DNA of 9,067 nucleotides from PWND01 sp964601515 (GCA_964601515.1 CAZRNU010000125.1:1-9067); one strand, 5' to 3'. Shown: positions 1-8,203, numbered from the stretch's first letter. Notes: generated by a model from the letters alone, not told the origin. Translations and numbers: made by a program.

Positions 1-78
1 AAATTAAAATGAATAACCCTGTTGCTTTGTAGACAAATTCATTAAATAATCTGATAATTTTTAAGAGCATATCCTTGA

Positions 79-894
79 TTATTTAAATTGATAAATCAGA
101 CTAAACTGAGGAGAATAGCCAAGTATATGATGATAAGATGAAGATAGGTCGAGTTGGAAATTACTGAATTCCAATCCAAAGCCAAATGAATTAGACATTG
201 GATTAGTTCCTACACCCACTCTCAGATATATTGGGTCTATCACTCTATATTCCAAACCTGCTTTATAAACAGCTTCAAGATTAATATCCTTCTCTGTCTC
301 AAAAATAAAAATTACCCTATCAGAAAAAGTGTAAGAAAAACCACCTCTCATTATAGTTGGAATTCTTTCTCCATCATAATCAGCAATTTTTGTTCTGGTA
401 GGATTGAACAGATGAAACCCAATATGTAGATTTTCTATTAATTCATAAATAACACCCATTTCAACTGTAACGCTGGATTTACTGCCATAATCCTCACCAA
501 TTGACAGATGGTGGTAGTTTAGTTGAACACCTGCTGAGAATCTTTCTCCAAACATTCTGGAGTATGCCAATCCGACTTTATTTTCATTGTATAAAGAATG
601 TCCAAAATGTGTGAAACTAAGTCCAAAAACTCCGCCGACAGCAGGAACGGCCAAAGCCCCTGCACCAAGTGTTAGATCTGGTATTAAATATCTGTTTTCA
701 GCGTAAACACCTGCAGTTATTTTATCAATTCCTGCAAGACCAGCTTGATTATGACTAACTGCCCACAAATCGAACAAAGTAATTGCAGCATTTCCCATTC
801 CTGCCTGTCTTCCTCCAAACAGATAATTTTCATTAGCGGCATTTAATTTCAATGAGATTGAAATAATGCAAAACAGCACAAAGATTTTTTTCAT
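79..894 (-). CDS. PorV/PorQ-like outer-membrane beta-barrel protein
   Basis: Predicted outer-membrane beta-barrel of 271 residues. I start it at the ATG at 892-894 (MKKIFVLF) rather than nine codons upstream, because this puts a standard signal peptide (two Lys, hydrophobic stretch, LNA before Ala20) at the N-terminus. The mature N-terminus reads GGRQAGMGNAAITLFD followed by NQAGLAG, which matches the opening of the PorV/PorQ/UPF0164 barrel family (GxRxAxMGxA, then D..A...NPAGLA). The rest alternates hydrophobic and polar residues in strand-length blocks separated by turns (for example GVGTNPMSNSFGFGLEF), and the last strand ends IYQFK. Family members include T9SS components and FadL-like channels. 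The actual substrate or partner cannot be read from the sequence. It lies 108 bp downstream of purE on the same strand, so co-transcription is possible; I found no clear promoter in the gap. Family placement is fairly secure, a T9SS role is only suggestive. Confidence 0.75.
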   Translation of the reverse strand: MKKIFVLFCIISISLKLNAANENYLFGGRQAGMGNAAITLFDLWAVSHNQAGLAGIDKITAGVYAENRYLIPDLTLGAGALAVPAVGGVFGLSFTHFGHSLYNENKVGLAYSRMFGERFSAGVQLNYHHLSIGEDYGSKSSVTVEMGVIYELIENLHIGFHLFNPTRTKIADYDGERIPTIMRGGFSYTFSDRVIFIFETEKDINLEAVYKAGLEYRVIDPIYLRVGVGTNPMSNSFGFGLEFSNFQLDLSSSYHHILGYSPQFSLIYQFK

Positions 895-1002
895 ATTGAA
901 TATTTTAGAAATCCAAACCAAGACATCAATAATCTGACGTTTCAGTTTGAATTATCGGATTGCAATTTACAACAAATAATTTAAAAAACCTCATTGAAGC
1001 CT

Positions 1003-1512
1003 TTAAACTCTGAATTTAAAGTTTTCTTTCTTAAGGTCTTCATTTGCTTGAATAACTTTTTTCTTAAGGTCTTGCTTAAACTTCTCAAGTTTCTTTCTAA
1101 CACTCGGATCGGTATGAGCAATAATCTGAGTTGCAAGAATTGCAGCATTCCTAGCACCATCAAGAGCTACAGTAGCAACAGGAATACCTGCCGGCATCTG
1201 AAGAATTGACAATATAGAATCCCAACCGTCAATCGACAATGAAGACCTAACAGGCACGCCAATTACAGGCAGAATTGTACTGGATGCAACAACCCCTGGC
1301 AAATGAGCTGCTCCACCTGCTCCGGCGATGATAACCATAATACCGCGTTTATGAGCATTTTCGGCAAACTCAATTACTTTATCCGGCACACGGTGCGCCG
1401 ATAATGCATTCAGTTCAAAAGGAATTTCTAATTCGTCAAATAATTTCGCAGCTTCCGACATGATTTTCATATCTGAAGTACTACCCATAATTATACTTAC
1501 TAATGGCTTCAT
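1003..1512 (-). CDS. purE: N5-carboxyaminoimidazole ribonucleotide mutase (class I PurE)
   Basis: Converts N5-carboxyaminoimidazole ribonucleotide to 4-carboxy-5-aminoimidazole ribonucleotide in de novo purine synthesis, in the cytoplasm. The 169-residue product from ATG 1510-1512 (MKPLVSIIMGS) has the usual class I PurE length. A longer reading from 1584 would add 24 residues unlike PurE and would place the start next to the candidate promoter, so I reject it. Visible motifs: the phosphate-binding MGSTSD at 9-14, SAHRVPD at 38-44 with the catalytic His40, GAGGAAHLPG at 64-73, VPV at 86-88, and QMPAGIPV at 105-112. The lysine-rich C-terminal tail carries a small in-frame repeat (DLKK twice, 11 residues apart). 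The partner enzyme PurK is not in the window. Mechanistically, class I PurE depends on PurK-made substrate, unlike class II AIR carboxylases. Confidence 0.97.
   Translation of the reverse strand: MKPLVSIIMGSTSDMKIMSEAAKLFDELEIPFELNALSAHRVPDKVIEFAENAHKRGIMVIIAGAGGAAHLPGVVASSTILPVIGVPVRSSLSIDGWDSILSILQMPAGIPVATVALDGARNAAILATQIIAHTDPSVRKKLEKFKQDLKKKVIQANEDLKKENFKFRV
1027..1073 (-). repeat. 14-bp direct repeat inside the 3' end of purE
   Basis: The 14-mer tttcttaaggtctt occurs exactly at 1027-1040 and again at 1060-1073. The period is 33 bp, which equals 11 codons, so the reading frame is kept and the protein shows DLKK twice, as DLKKKV and DLKKEN. This looks like a small internal duplication in the dispensable tail of PurE. 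It could also be chance in a Lys-rich helix. Confidence 0.6.
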
Positions 1513-1581
1513 CTGAATAATTAATTTATGATTAGATAATATTTCTTTAAATGGCTGATTTATTTTGCCGCATATATCAAG

Positions 1582-1589
1582 CAAAAATA
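1582..1589 (-). promoter_or_regulatory. candidate Bacteroidota -7 box for purE
   Basis: On the minus strand this reads TATTTTTG followed by C, fitting the Bacteroidota primary sigma -7 consensus TAnnTTTG(Y). It lies about 70 bases upstream of the purE ATG. A TTTTTG that could serve as the -33 element ends 24 bases further upstream, longer than the usual spacing of about 19-21, so this is a weak call. Confidence 0.35.
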
Positions 1590-1600
1590 TACAAATTTGA

Positions 1601-1615
1601 TGTCATTTTATGACA
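1601..1615. promoter_or_regulatory. perfect palindrome TGTCAT-TTT-ATGACA, candidate operator
   Basis: A 6-bp inverted repeat with a 3-base spacer sits in the divergent region between purE and the peptidase gene. It begins 12 bases upstream of the candidate purE -7 box, so it covers the region where the -33 element would lie. This position suits a repressor or activator site for a dimeric regulator. Its loop is short and it has no T-run immediately after it in a terminator-like position, so a DNA-binding site is more likely than a hairpin. The regulator is unknown. Confidence 0.4.
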
Positions 1616-1690
1616 AAAAGAATCGGAATTTATTAATAATTCATAACAGTAGAATTAGTATAATTAAACATATCTCTTAATTCTTTTCCG

Positions 1691-1698
1691 TAAATTTG
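1691..1698 (+). promoter_or_regulatory. candidate Bacteroidota -7 box for the peptidase-activase operon
   Basis: TAAATTTG followed by C matches TAnnTTTG(Y). It ends 20 bases before the ATG at 1719, which would leave a short 5' leader. No TTTG-type -33 element is visible at the normal distance, so the call rests on the -7 match and position alone. Confidence 0.35.
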
Positions 1699-1718
1699 CC
1701 TTTTAAAAAACCATTACC

Positions 1719-4109
1719 ATGAAAAAGTTAATTATTGCATTCATAATTCTTGTTACTACAATAACAACTTCCACATCACAAAATACTTCTGAAAAATATT
1801 CAAGAGTGAAAATACATCTTGAAGGAAGAAGCATTATTGAATTAGCAAGCGTGGGAATTGCTTTACAACCTTTTGATTTTAAAACAGGTGAATTCTTTAT
1901 TGGCGAGTTTGCTGAATTTGAAATTCAAATAATAAAGGGATTAAACTTCAAAATAGATATTTTAATTGAAGATATGTCAGCTTATTATCAGGAACGAAAC
2001 AAAGATCTGGATAAGAATGTCGTTTTACAAGAAAAAAGATTAGAGTTTAAAAACTCAAAATACCCGGTTCCGACAAATTTCACTTTAGGCTCAATGGGAG
2101 GATATCATACATATTCTGAAATGATTGACGATTTGGATCAAATGAAGGAATTATTCCCGGATCTAATTAGTTCAAAAACTGCAATAAGTGAAACATTAAC
2201 AATACAAAACAGACCTGTTTATTGGGTAAGAATATCAACAAATCCTGAAGTCGAGACCGACAAGCCCAAAGTTTTATATACTGCTCTTACTCACGCGAGA
2301 GAACCCGTAAGTATGCAACAAATGTTATATCATATGTGGTACTTGCTTGAAAATTATGGCACAGACCCTGAAGTAACATATCTGATTGACAATCTTGAAA
2401 TGTATTTTGTTCCCTGTGTTAATCCTGATGGATATATTTACTGCGAAACAACACATCCAAATGGCGGAAGTATGCATAGAAAGAACATGAGAGTAAATTC
2501 AGACAGCAGTATTGGTGTTGACCTAAATCGTAACTTCGGATATATGTGGGGATATGATAATCTTGGATCTTCTCCGACGCCTTCGGCATTAACTTATAGA
2601 GGCACCGGCCCATTCTCAGAGCCTGAAACACAGAATGTTAAAATTTTGGCTGAAACTTTTAATTTCTCATTAGCACTTAACAATCATACATACAGCGACT
2701 TGCTAATTTACCCGTGGGGATATGAAAATATGCTCACTCCTGATTCAACCGCTTTCATAAAGTTTGCCCAACTCCTCACTAGAGAAAATAATTATAAATA
2801 CGGAACATGCTATGAAGTATTGGTTTACTATGCCAATGGAGGATCAGATGATTGGTTTTATGGTGAACAAGCTACTAAAAACAAAGTGTTTGCATTTACT
2901 CCTGAAGCAGGATCTCCGGCTGATGGATTTTGGCCGGCAATTAACAAAATAGTTGACATTTGTGCAGGACATGTATTTATGAATAACGCTCTTGCACATC
3001 TGGCCTTATCTTATGCCGAATTAGCAGATGTAAGTCCGAAATACATTATGGAAAATACAGCAACAGTTTCTTTCGAATTAACAAATCTTGGACTAAACAA
3101 CCCGGCTAATTACACTGTAACAGCCGTTGCTACTTCTGACAATATTTTAAGCATAAGTAATCCTGTTAATATTACTGATATGGATTTACTTGACTCTGAA
3201 ATCATTGAATTTACAATTACACTGAGCCCATCTGTAACTGATGGCGATAAAATTGAGTTCATAATTCTTACATCAAATGGCGCTTATGAATGGGAAACCC
3301 CAATTACCAAGTATTTCGGAGAACCTCAAGTTGTCTTTTTTGACCCTAGCGATAATATGGATTATTGGACCAGCATGAAGTGGGGTGTTAGCTCATCTGT
3401 TTATTACTCTGCTCCTGGTTCTATTGGAGACAGTCCGAATGGGAATTACACCGGCAATCAAAACACAAGCATTACAACTTCTGCCCCAATCGATCTTACA
3501 AATTATATTGTTGCTACTTTAAGCTTTATGACAAAATTCAATGTAGAGAAAGATTGGGATTATGTTCAATTGCTAGTTTCAGATGATAATTGGGCTAATT
3601 GGTACCCGCTAAGTGGAAAGTTTACACAAACGGGTAATGAGGTCCAAGCTCCGGGCCAACCTATTTACCATGGGCTTCAAAACGATTGGGTTTTAGAAGA
3701 AATTGACATAACTGAATTTACCGGTTCGGAAATATGGCTAAAATTTGTTTTTGTTTCTGACGGTTATGTAAACCTAGAAGGATTTTATTTTGATGATATA
3801 ATGATTATGGCATTAGAGAAAAAAGAAGAAGATGATGATGATAACAATATATCTGAATTCAATTCAAATACAAGCATTGTGTATTACAATTCAAATTCTG
3901 AACAAATAATTATTAAGTTTCCCGAACAGAGAGTTGTTGGTAATATCAATGTTATGATAACTGAATCTTCCGGCAAAGTTATAAATAACAATAACTTCAG
4001 CAATGTATTTGAATTGGCTATACCTTTTTCAAAGCAAAAACCAGGCACTTATATAGTTAGCATCTCAGGAGATTATAGCATAAGTAAAAAAATAATTGTA
4101 ATAAATTAG
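1719..4109 (+). CDS. secreted M14 zinc carboxypeptidase with T9SS C-terminal sorting domain
   Basis: Predicted secreted metallocarboxypeptidase, 796 residues. Order of parts: signal peptide 1-20 (hydrophobic stretch then STS, likely leaving Gln21 at the mature end); a propeptide-like segment, about 25-115; the M14 catalytic domain, about 125-430; a beta-rich segment, about 435-530; a jelly-roll/immune-inhibitor-A-like domain, about 535-698; an acidic linker KKEEDDDDNN at 701-710; and a T9SS type A-like sorting domain, about 716-796, ending KPGTYIVSI...KKIIVIN. The zinc ligands are present as HARE (His192, Glu195) and His323. Other M14 landmarks are NPDGY at 235-239, RKNMR at 254-258 (Arg258 in the Arg127 position of carboxypeptidase A), DLNRNF at 268-273 (Asn270-Arg271 in the Asn144-Arg145 positions), and the catalytic general base in FTPEAG (Glu396). 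All catalytic residues look intact, so it should be active outside the cell on peptides. Side-chain preference cannot be read reliably. The next gene starts 8 bp after the stop, implying one transcript. Confidence 0.93.
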   Translation: MKKLIIAFIILVTTITTSTSQNTSEKYSRVKIHLEGRSIIELASVGIALQPFDFKTGEFFIGEFAEFEIQIIKGLNFKIDILIEDMSAYYQERNKDLDKNVVLQEKRLEFKNSKYPVPTNFTLGSMGGYHTYSEMIDDLDQMKELFPDLISSKTAISETLTIQNRPVYWVRISTNPEVETDKPKVLYTALTHAREPVSMQQMLYHMWYLLENYGTDPEVTYLIDNLEMYFVPCVNPDGYIYCETTHPNGGSMHRKNMRVNSDSSIGVDLNRNFGYMWGYDNLGSSPTPSALTYRGTGPFSEPETQNVKILAETFNFSLALNNHTYSDLLIYPWGYENMLTPDSTAFIKFAQLLTRENNYKYGTCYEVLVYYANGGSDDWFYGEQATKNKVFAFTPEAGSPADGFWPAINKIVDICAGHVFMNNALAHLALSYAELADVSPKYIMENTATVSFELTNLGLNNPANYTVTAVATSDNILSISNPVNITDMDLLDSEIIEFTITLSPSVTDGDKIEFIILTSNGAYEWETPITKYFGEPQVVFFDPSDNMDYWTSMKWGVSSSVYYSAPGSIGDSPNGNYTGNQNTSITTSAPIDLTNYIVATLSFMTKFNVEKDWDYVQLLVSDDNWANWYPLSGKFTQTGNEVQAPGQPIYHGLQNDWVLEEIDITEFTGSEIWLKFVFVSDGYVNLEGFYFDDIMIMALEKKEEDDDDNNISEFNSNTSIVYYNSNSEQIIIKFPEQRVVGNINVMITESSGKVINNNNFSNVFELAIPFSKQKPGTYIVSISGDYSISKKIIVIN

Positions 4110-4117
4110 TTTTGACA

Positions 4118-7100
4118 ATGATAGGTATTGATGCAGGTTCCTTATCAATTAAGGTTGCATTCAGAGAGAACGGACACATAAAATATTTCAGGAAAGAACA
4201 TTCAGGAGAGCCCTTAGCTGCTTTTGAAGAGTTAATTTCAGAAAATGCTTTATCATTGAATAATGATAATTCCATTATAACAGGAAAATACTCCTCATTA
4301 CTATCTAAGAAGTACAATATTCCGATTATATCACCAATTTACTGTCTTGTTAAAACTATTGACAACCAAGAGTTTGATGATGTAAAATACTTTATAGACA
4401 TTGGGTCTTCGGGATTATCGGTAATTGAGGTAAAAGAAGGAAAATTTCACAGATACGATACAAATTCATTATGCGCTGCAGGCACAGGCGCCTTTCTTGA
4501 TCAGCAAATGTCAAGAATGGGGCTTACTTATGACGCCATTCAGAATATTCCAATTATTGAAAACCCACCAAGCATAGCTTCACGATGTGCCGTGTTTGCA
4601 AAAAGTGATCTTATACACAGGCAGCAGCAAGGTTACAGCATTGATCAGCTTTGGAATGGTTTAGTTAAAGGACTTGCAGAGTCGGCATTTACAACCTTGT
4701 TTAGAGGAAAAATCATTAATAATAATGTATTTCTGATTGGAGGATTGGCAAATAACAAGATTTTTCTGCATTTTTTTCAGAAGTTACTTAACAACAGCAG
4801 CTTGAAAGTTGCTGACAACCCCGATTTCTTTCTATCAGGATCACTAATCAAATTTCTTAGCAACCCAAAACATTTAAATGAACTCAAATCAATAAGCAAG
4901 GATGCATACAATGCTGCTTATGAAATTCCATTGTCATTTAAGAACAGAACCGAAAAGGCTCACACTCATTATTTAGATAGCTTAAATAATGAAGTGGATA
5001 TATGGAATCTTGAAAACAACAAAACCTATGACGTTTTTGCAGGTATTGATATTGGGTCTACAAGCACCAAAATTGCCGTTCTCAACAACGAAGGAAATAT
5101 TCTATTCGGCCTTTATACAAGAACAAAGGGCAACCCTATAAGTGCTTTTAAAAATTTGCTTGAAGGAATAACCTTAATGCAAAGTGAACGGAATATCAAA
5201 TTCAATTTTAAAGGATTGGGAACAACAGGTAGCGGCAGGAAACTTGTTGGTCAGTTTGCAGGTGCAGATATAGTTAAAAATGAAATTACTGCTCATCTAA
5301 AAGGAGCTATAAAGGAATTTCCTGATGTGAAAACAATATTTGAAATTGGTGGACAAGATTCAAAGTACATTTATGTTGAAGATGGCTGGATGAAAGATGC
5401 AAACATGAACTATGTTTGCGCAGCAGGTACAGGCTCATTTTTGGAAGAACAAGCAAAAAATCTCAATATTGCACTTGATGATATCCCGGAATTTTGCAAA
5501 AATGCCCGACCTCCTATTTCCAGCGACAGATGCACCGTTTTCATGGAACAGGATGCCAATCAATTATTAACAAATGGATATGCAAGAGATGAGGTCATGT
5601 CATCAATTCTATATTCTGTGTGCAAAAATTATTTAAATAGAGTAGTTCAAAATAGAACTATTGAAGAGCCAATTTTATTCTTGGGTGCCACTGCAAAGAA
5701 CTCCGGTCTGGTTGAAGCTTTTGAAAACGTAATCGGGAAAAACATTCTGACATCCCAATATAGTCACTTGATGGGCTCTATCGGGATAGCTGAAATGCTT
5801 AGAACAAATCCGCCCTCAAAAACATCTTTTAAAGGTCTTGAAATTAAAAATAAAGAAGTTAGTCTATCAGAGGAGAACTGTCTACTTTGCCTTAATAAAT
5901 GCCTAATTACGTTTATGAAGATAGAAAATGAGACCATAGAATCTTCATGGGGTTATATGTGCGGAAAAGAACCCGAGGCTGAAACTGTAAAAACCAATAA
6001 CCATCTTGATGCATACAAGCATTTATCAAAAACCATAAATACAAAAATTGTTTTATCAGATGCACCGGTAAAAGCATATATGCCTAAGGCTTTACAATAT
6101 TTCACTTATCATCCTTTCTGGCGAACGTTTTTTAGTGAGCTTAATATAAATCTCATTCCTACTCCGGAATCTAATGAAGAAATAAATTCTCTTGCAAAAA
6201 CTTATGCTTTATCAGACTTTTGTTATCCTCTGAAACTTGCAATCGGACATGCTATGTATTGTTTAAAGCATGAGAATTTACCTGTCATTATTCCTTTCCA
6301 CATTCAGGATACTGCAAATCCTAAAGCATTAAACTCATACTTCTGTCCGTTATCTCAAGCATTTCCTTCAATTTTAAAAAGCGCGCTTGGATATAACAAT
6401 ATTAATGCAGACAATATAATTTCTCCGGTAATTGATTTTTCTAAAAATGAAGATTACAATATATATCAACTCGAAGAAACAATTGGTAAGTCATTTGGGA
6501 TTTCGAGCAGAAAAATAAAACAAGCATTTCGTATTTCGAGGGAAAAAGATATTTCTACAAAAACAGAGCTAAAAAAATATGGCAAAAACTTTATTGAAGA
6601 AAGAAATACAGGAAAACCCAGATTTGTAATTCTAGGAAGAGGATATAACATCCTAGACCAAACAATTAATTTGGGAATTCCCTCTACTGTTGCAAGATAT
6701 GGATATGAAGTAATTCCTATGGATATTTTACCGGTAAACAGAGAAGATATTACTGAAGAATACAGAGATATGTATTGGTCATATGGGCAAAGAATTGTTG
6801 TTGCATCAAAGTACATTAAGGAGAGAGAAGATTTATTTCCAATATTTCTTTCAAACTTTAGTTGCGGCCCCGATTCTTTTTTGCTTAATGCATTTGAAGA
6901 TATTATGGGTTCAAAGCCTTCATTAATTCTAGAATTAGATGAACATGGCGGAGATGCAGGATATATGACAAGGCTTGAGGCATATTTCGACAGGGTTGAA
7001 CATTTTTATAATGCAAAAAAAAGCAACATTTCGGAAGTAAAAATTGAAAGTAAGATTAAAAATTCATTTGCCGGAAGCAAAGTATATATTCCTCCAATGC

Positions 7101-8203
7101 ATCCAATAGGCTGCAGATTGGTAAGTGCCTCACTAAGGGCTTATGGAATAGATTCTGTGCCTCTGGTAAAGGAGGATATCGAGACATTTACCAAAGGCAG
7201 CGCATTTGTAAGAGGGTCTGAATGTATGCCTGCTACTTCAACAATTGGAGCATTTCTAGACAAAATCTCTAAAGAAAACGGAAGCACAAGTGACAACACT
7301 GCTCTTTTTATGCCTTGCGCAAGTGGACCATGCAGATTTGGTCAATATGCAAGATTGCACAATAAAATACTTCAAAACAACAACATTAATGCATCAATAA
7401 TTTCTCCAAGCTTCGACGATAATTACGGAGATATTAAAGGTGCGATGAGGATACATTTCTTAAAGGCTATGATTGTTTCCGATGTAATTTTCAAACTAGG
7501 CTGTAGATTAAGACCATATGAAAAAGAAAGGGGATCCGTTGATAATATTTTGGAAAATGCTATTAAAAACATGGAAGATGTTTTTGAAAAGAAACAAAGC
7601 ATTTCTGATGCTTTGAGAAATTTGAATTCAAAACTTAAAAAACTTGATTATACCAACGTGAAAAAGCCTTTGATTGGGGTGGTTGGTGAAATATATGTTA
7701 GAAATTCACCATTTTCTAATTCATATTTGGTGAAAAGCATTGAAGATAACGGAGGAGAAGCATGGGTAGCTCCAATGATGGAATGGATACATTATTCTGC
7801 TGAAATGAAAACTTCCAAGAACATTCTTGATTTTTTCTCTAACTTTATTTCAAATAATTTTACTATCATTCTAGAAAATAAGTATCAAAGAATTTTTAGT
7901 AAGTTTTTATCTGACAGAAAAGAGCCGGCAATTAAAGAAATTATGAATATAGGCAAAAAATTCGTCCCGGTAGAAGTGGAAGGTGAGCCTGTTCTTACAA
8001 TAGGAAGAGCAATAGGATTTGTTGATCAGGGAGCTAAGCTGGTAGTAAACGTATCTCCATTCGGTTGTATGCCCGGACAAATTTGCAGCTCTGTTTTTAA
8101 GGATGTTTCTAATAAGTATAATATTCCGATAGTTTCAGTATTTTATGATGGTGAAACTGATTTTACAGATTTAATTGGAACATATATCAGCAACTCTGTT
8201 TAA
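4118..8203 (+). CDS. giant double BcrAD/BadFG activase - DUF2229 acyl-CoA dehydratase activase-related protein
   Basis: A 1361-residue member of the 2-hydroxyacyl-CoA dehydratase activase-related family. I use the ATG at 4118; an in-frame TTG at 4112 adds only two residues. Domain 1 (about 1-250) begins IGIDAGSLSIK and has CAAGTG at 119-124 and SRCAVF with Cys157. Domain 2 (about 306-565) has GIDIGSTSTK at 309-318, EIGGQDSK at 409-416, CAAGTG at 434-439 and DRCTVF with Cys472. In HgdC-type activators these two Cys positions bind a [4Fe-4S] cluster between subunits and ATP hydrolysis drives electrons to a dehydratase. A linker has CLLCLNKC (Cys588, 591, 595) and Cys615. DUF2229 follows (about 650-870; KALQYF, HPFWRTFFSEL, DFCYPLK with Cys702). 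The C-terminal part carries LDEHGGDAG at 940-948 and many cysteines (916, 999, 1036, 1067, 1072, 1129, 1317, 1323). No separate dehydratase subunit is nearby. The exact reaction is unknown; cytoplasmic, probably oxygen-sensitive. Confidence 0.9.
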   Translation: MIGIDAGSLSIKVAFRENGHIKYFRKEHSGEPLAAFEELISENALSLNNDNSIITGKYSSLLSKKYNIPIISPIYCLVKTIDNQEFDDVKYFIDIGSSGLSVIEVKEGKFHRYDTNSLCAAGTGAFLDQQMSRMGLTYDAIQNIPIIENPPSIASRCAVFAKSDLIHRQQQGYSIDQLWNGLVKGLAESAFTTLFRGKIINNNVFLIGGLANNKIFLHFFQKLLNNSSLKVADNPDFFLSGSLIKFLSNPKHLNELKSISKDAYNAAYEIPLSFKNRTEKAHTHYLDSLNNEVDIWNLENNKTYDVFAGIDIGSTSTKIAVLNNEGNILFGLYTRTKGNPISAFKNLLEGITLMQSERNIKFNFKGLGTTGSGRKLVGQFAGADIVKNEITAHLKGAIKEFPDVKTIFEIGGQDSKYIYVEDGWMKDANMNYVCAAGTGSFLEEQAKNLNIALDDIPEFCKNARPPISSDRCTVFMEQDANQLLTNGYARDEVMSSILYSVCKNYLNRVVQNRTIEEPILFLGATAKNSGLVEAFENVIGKNILTSQYSHLMGSIGIAEMLRTNPPSKTSFKGLEIKNKEVSLSEENCLLCLNKCLITFMKIENETIESSWGYMCGKEPEAETVKTNNHLDAYKHLSKTINTKIVLSDAPVKAYMPKALQYFTYHPFWRTFFSELNINLIPTPESNEEINSLAKTYALSDFCYPLKLAIGHAMYCLKHENLPVIIPFHIQDTANPKALNSYFCPLSQAFPSILKSALGYNNINADNIISPVIDFSKNEDYNIYQLEETIGKSFGISSRKIKQAFRISREKDISTKTELKKYGKNFIEERNTGKPRFVILGRGYNILDQTINLGIPSTVARYGYEVIPMDILPVNREDITEEYRDMYWSYGQRIVVASKYIKEREDLFPIFLSNFSCGPDSFLLNAFEDIMGSKPSLILELDEHGGDAGYMTRLEAYFDRVEHFYNAKKSNISEVKIESKIKNSFAGSKVYIPPMHPIGCRLVSASLRAYGIDSVPLVKEDIETFTKGSAFVRGSECMPATSTIGAFLDKISKENGSTSDNTALFMPCASGPCRFGQYARLHNKILQNNNINASIISPSFDDNYGDIKGAMRIHFLKAMIVSDVIFKLGCRLRPYEKERGSVDNILENAIKNMEDVFEKKQSISDALRNLNSKLKKLDYTNVKKPLIGVVGEIYVRNSPFSNSYLVKSIEDNGGEAWVAPMMEWIHYSAEMKTSKNILDFFSNFISNNFTIILENKYQRIFSKFLSDRKEPAIKEIMNIGKKFVPVEVEGEPVLTIGRAIGFVDQGAKLVVNVSPFGCMPGQICSSVFKDVSNKYNIPIVSVFYDGETDFTDLIGTYISNSV

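Noticed and set aside
1001..1021. 7-bp AT-rich inverted repeat (CTTTAAA / TTTAAAG) at the purE stop, as a terminator
   Set aside because: The stem is short, all but one pair A-T, and is not followed directly by a T-run on the minus strand, so termination is not supported.
994..1209. Plus-strand open frame opposite purE
   Set aside because: It is antisense to conserved PurE motifs, AT-rich and low in complexity, with no family resemblance.
1513..1584. N-terminal extension of PurE by 24 residues
   Set aside because: PurE homology begins at MKPLVSIIMGS. The extension would start at the candidate -7 box, which leaves no transcript leader.
4112..4117. TTG start for the activase
   Set aside because: An ATG two codons later gives the normal family N-terminus (MIGIDAGS), and TTG starts are rarer.
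6466..6816. 116-codon minus-strand open frame inside the activase gene
   Set aside because: It lies wholly antisense to a well-conserved coding region and its translation shows no recognisable motif.
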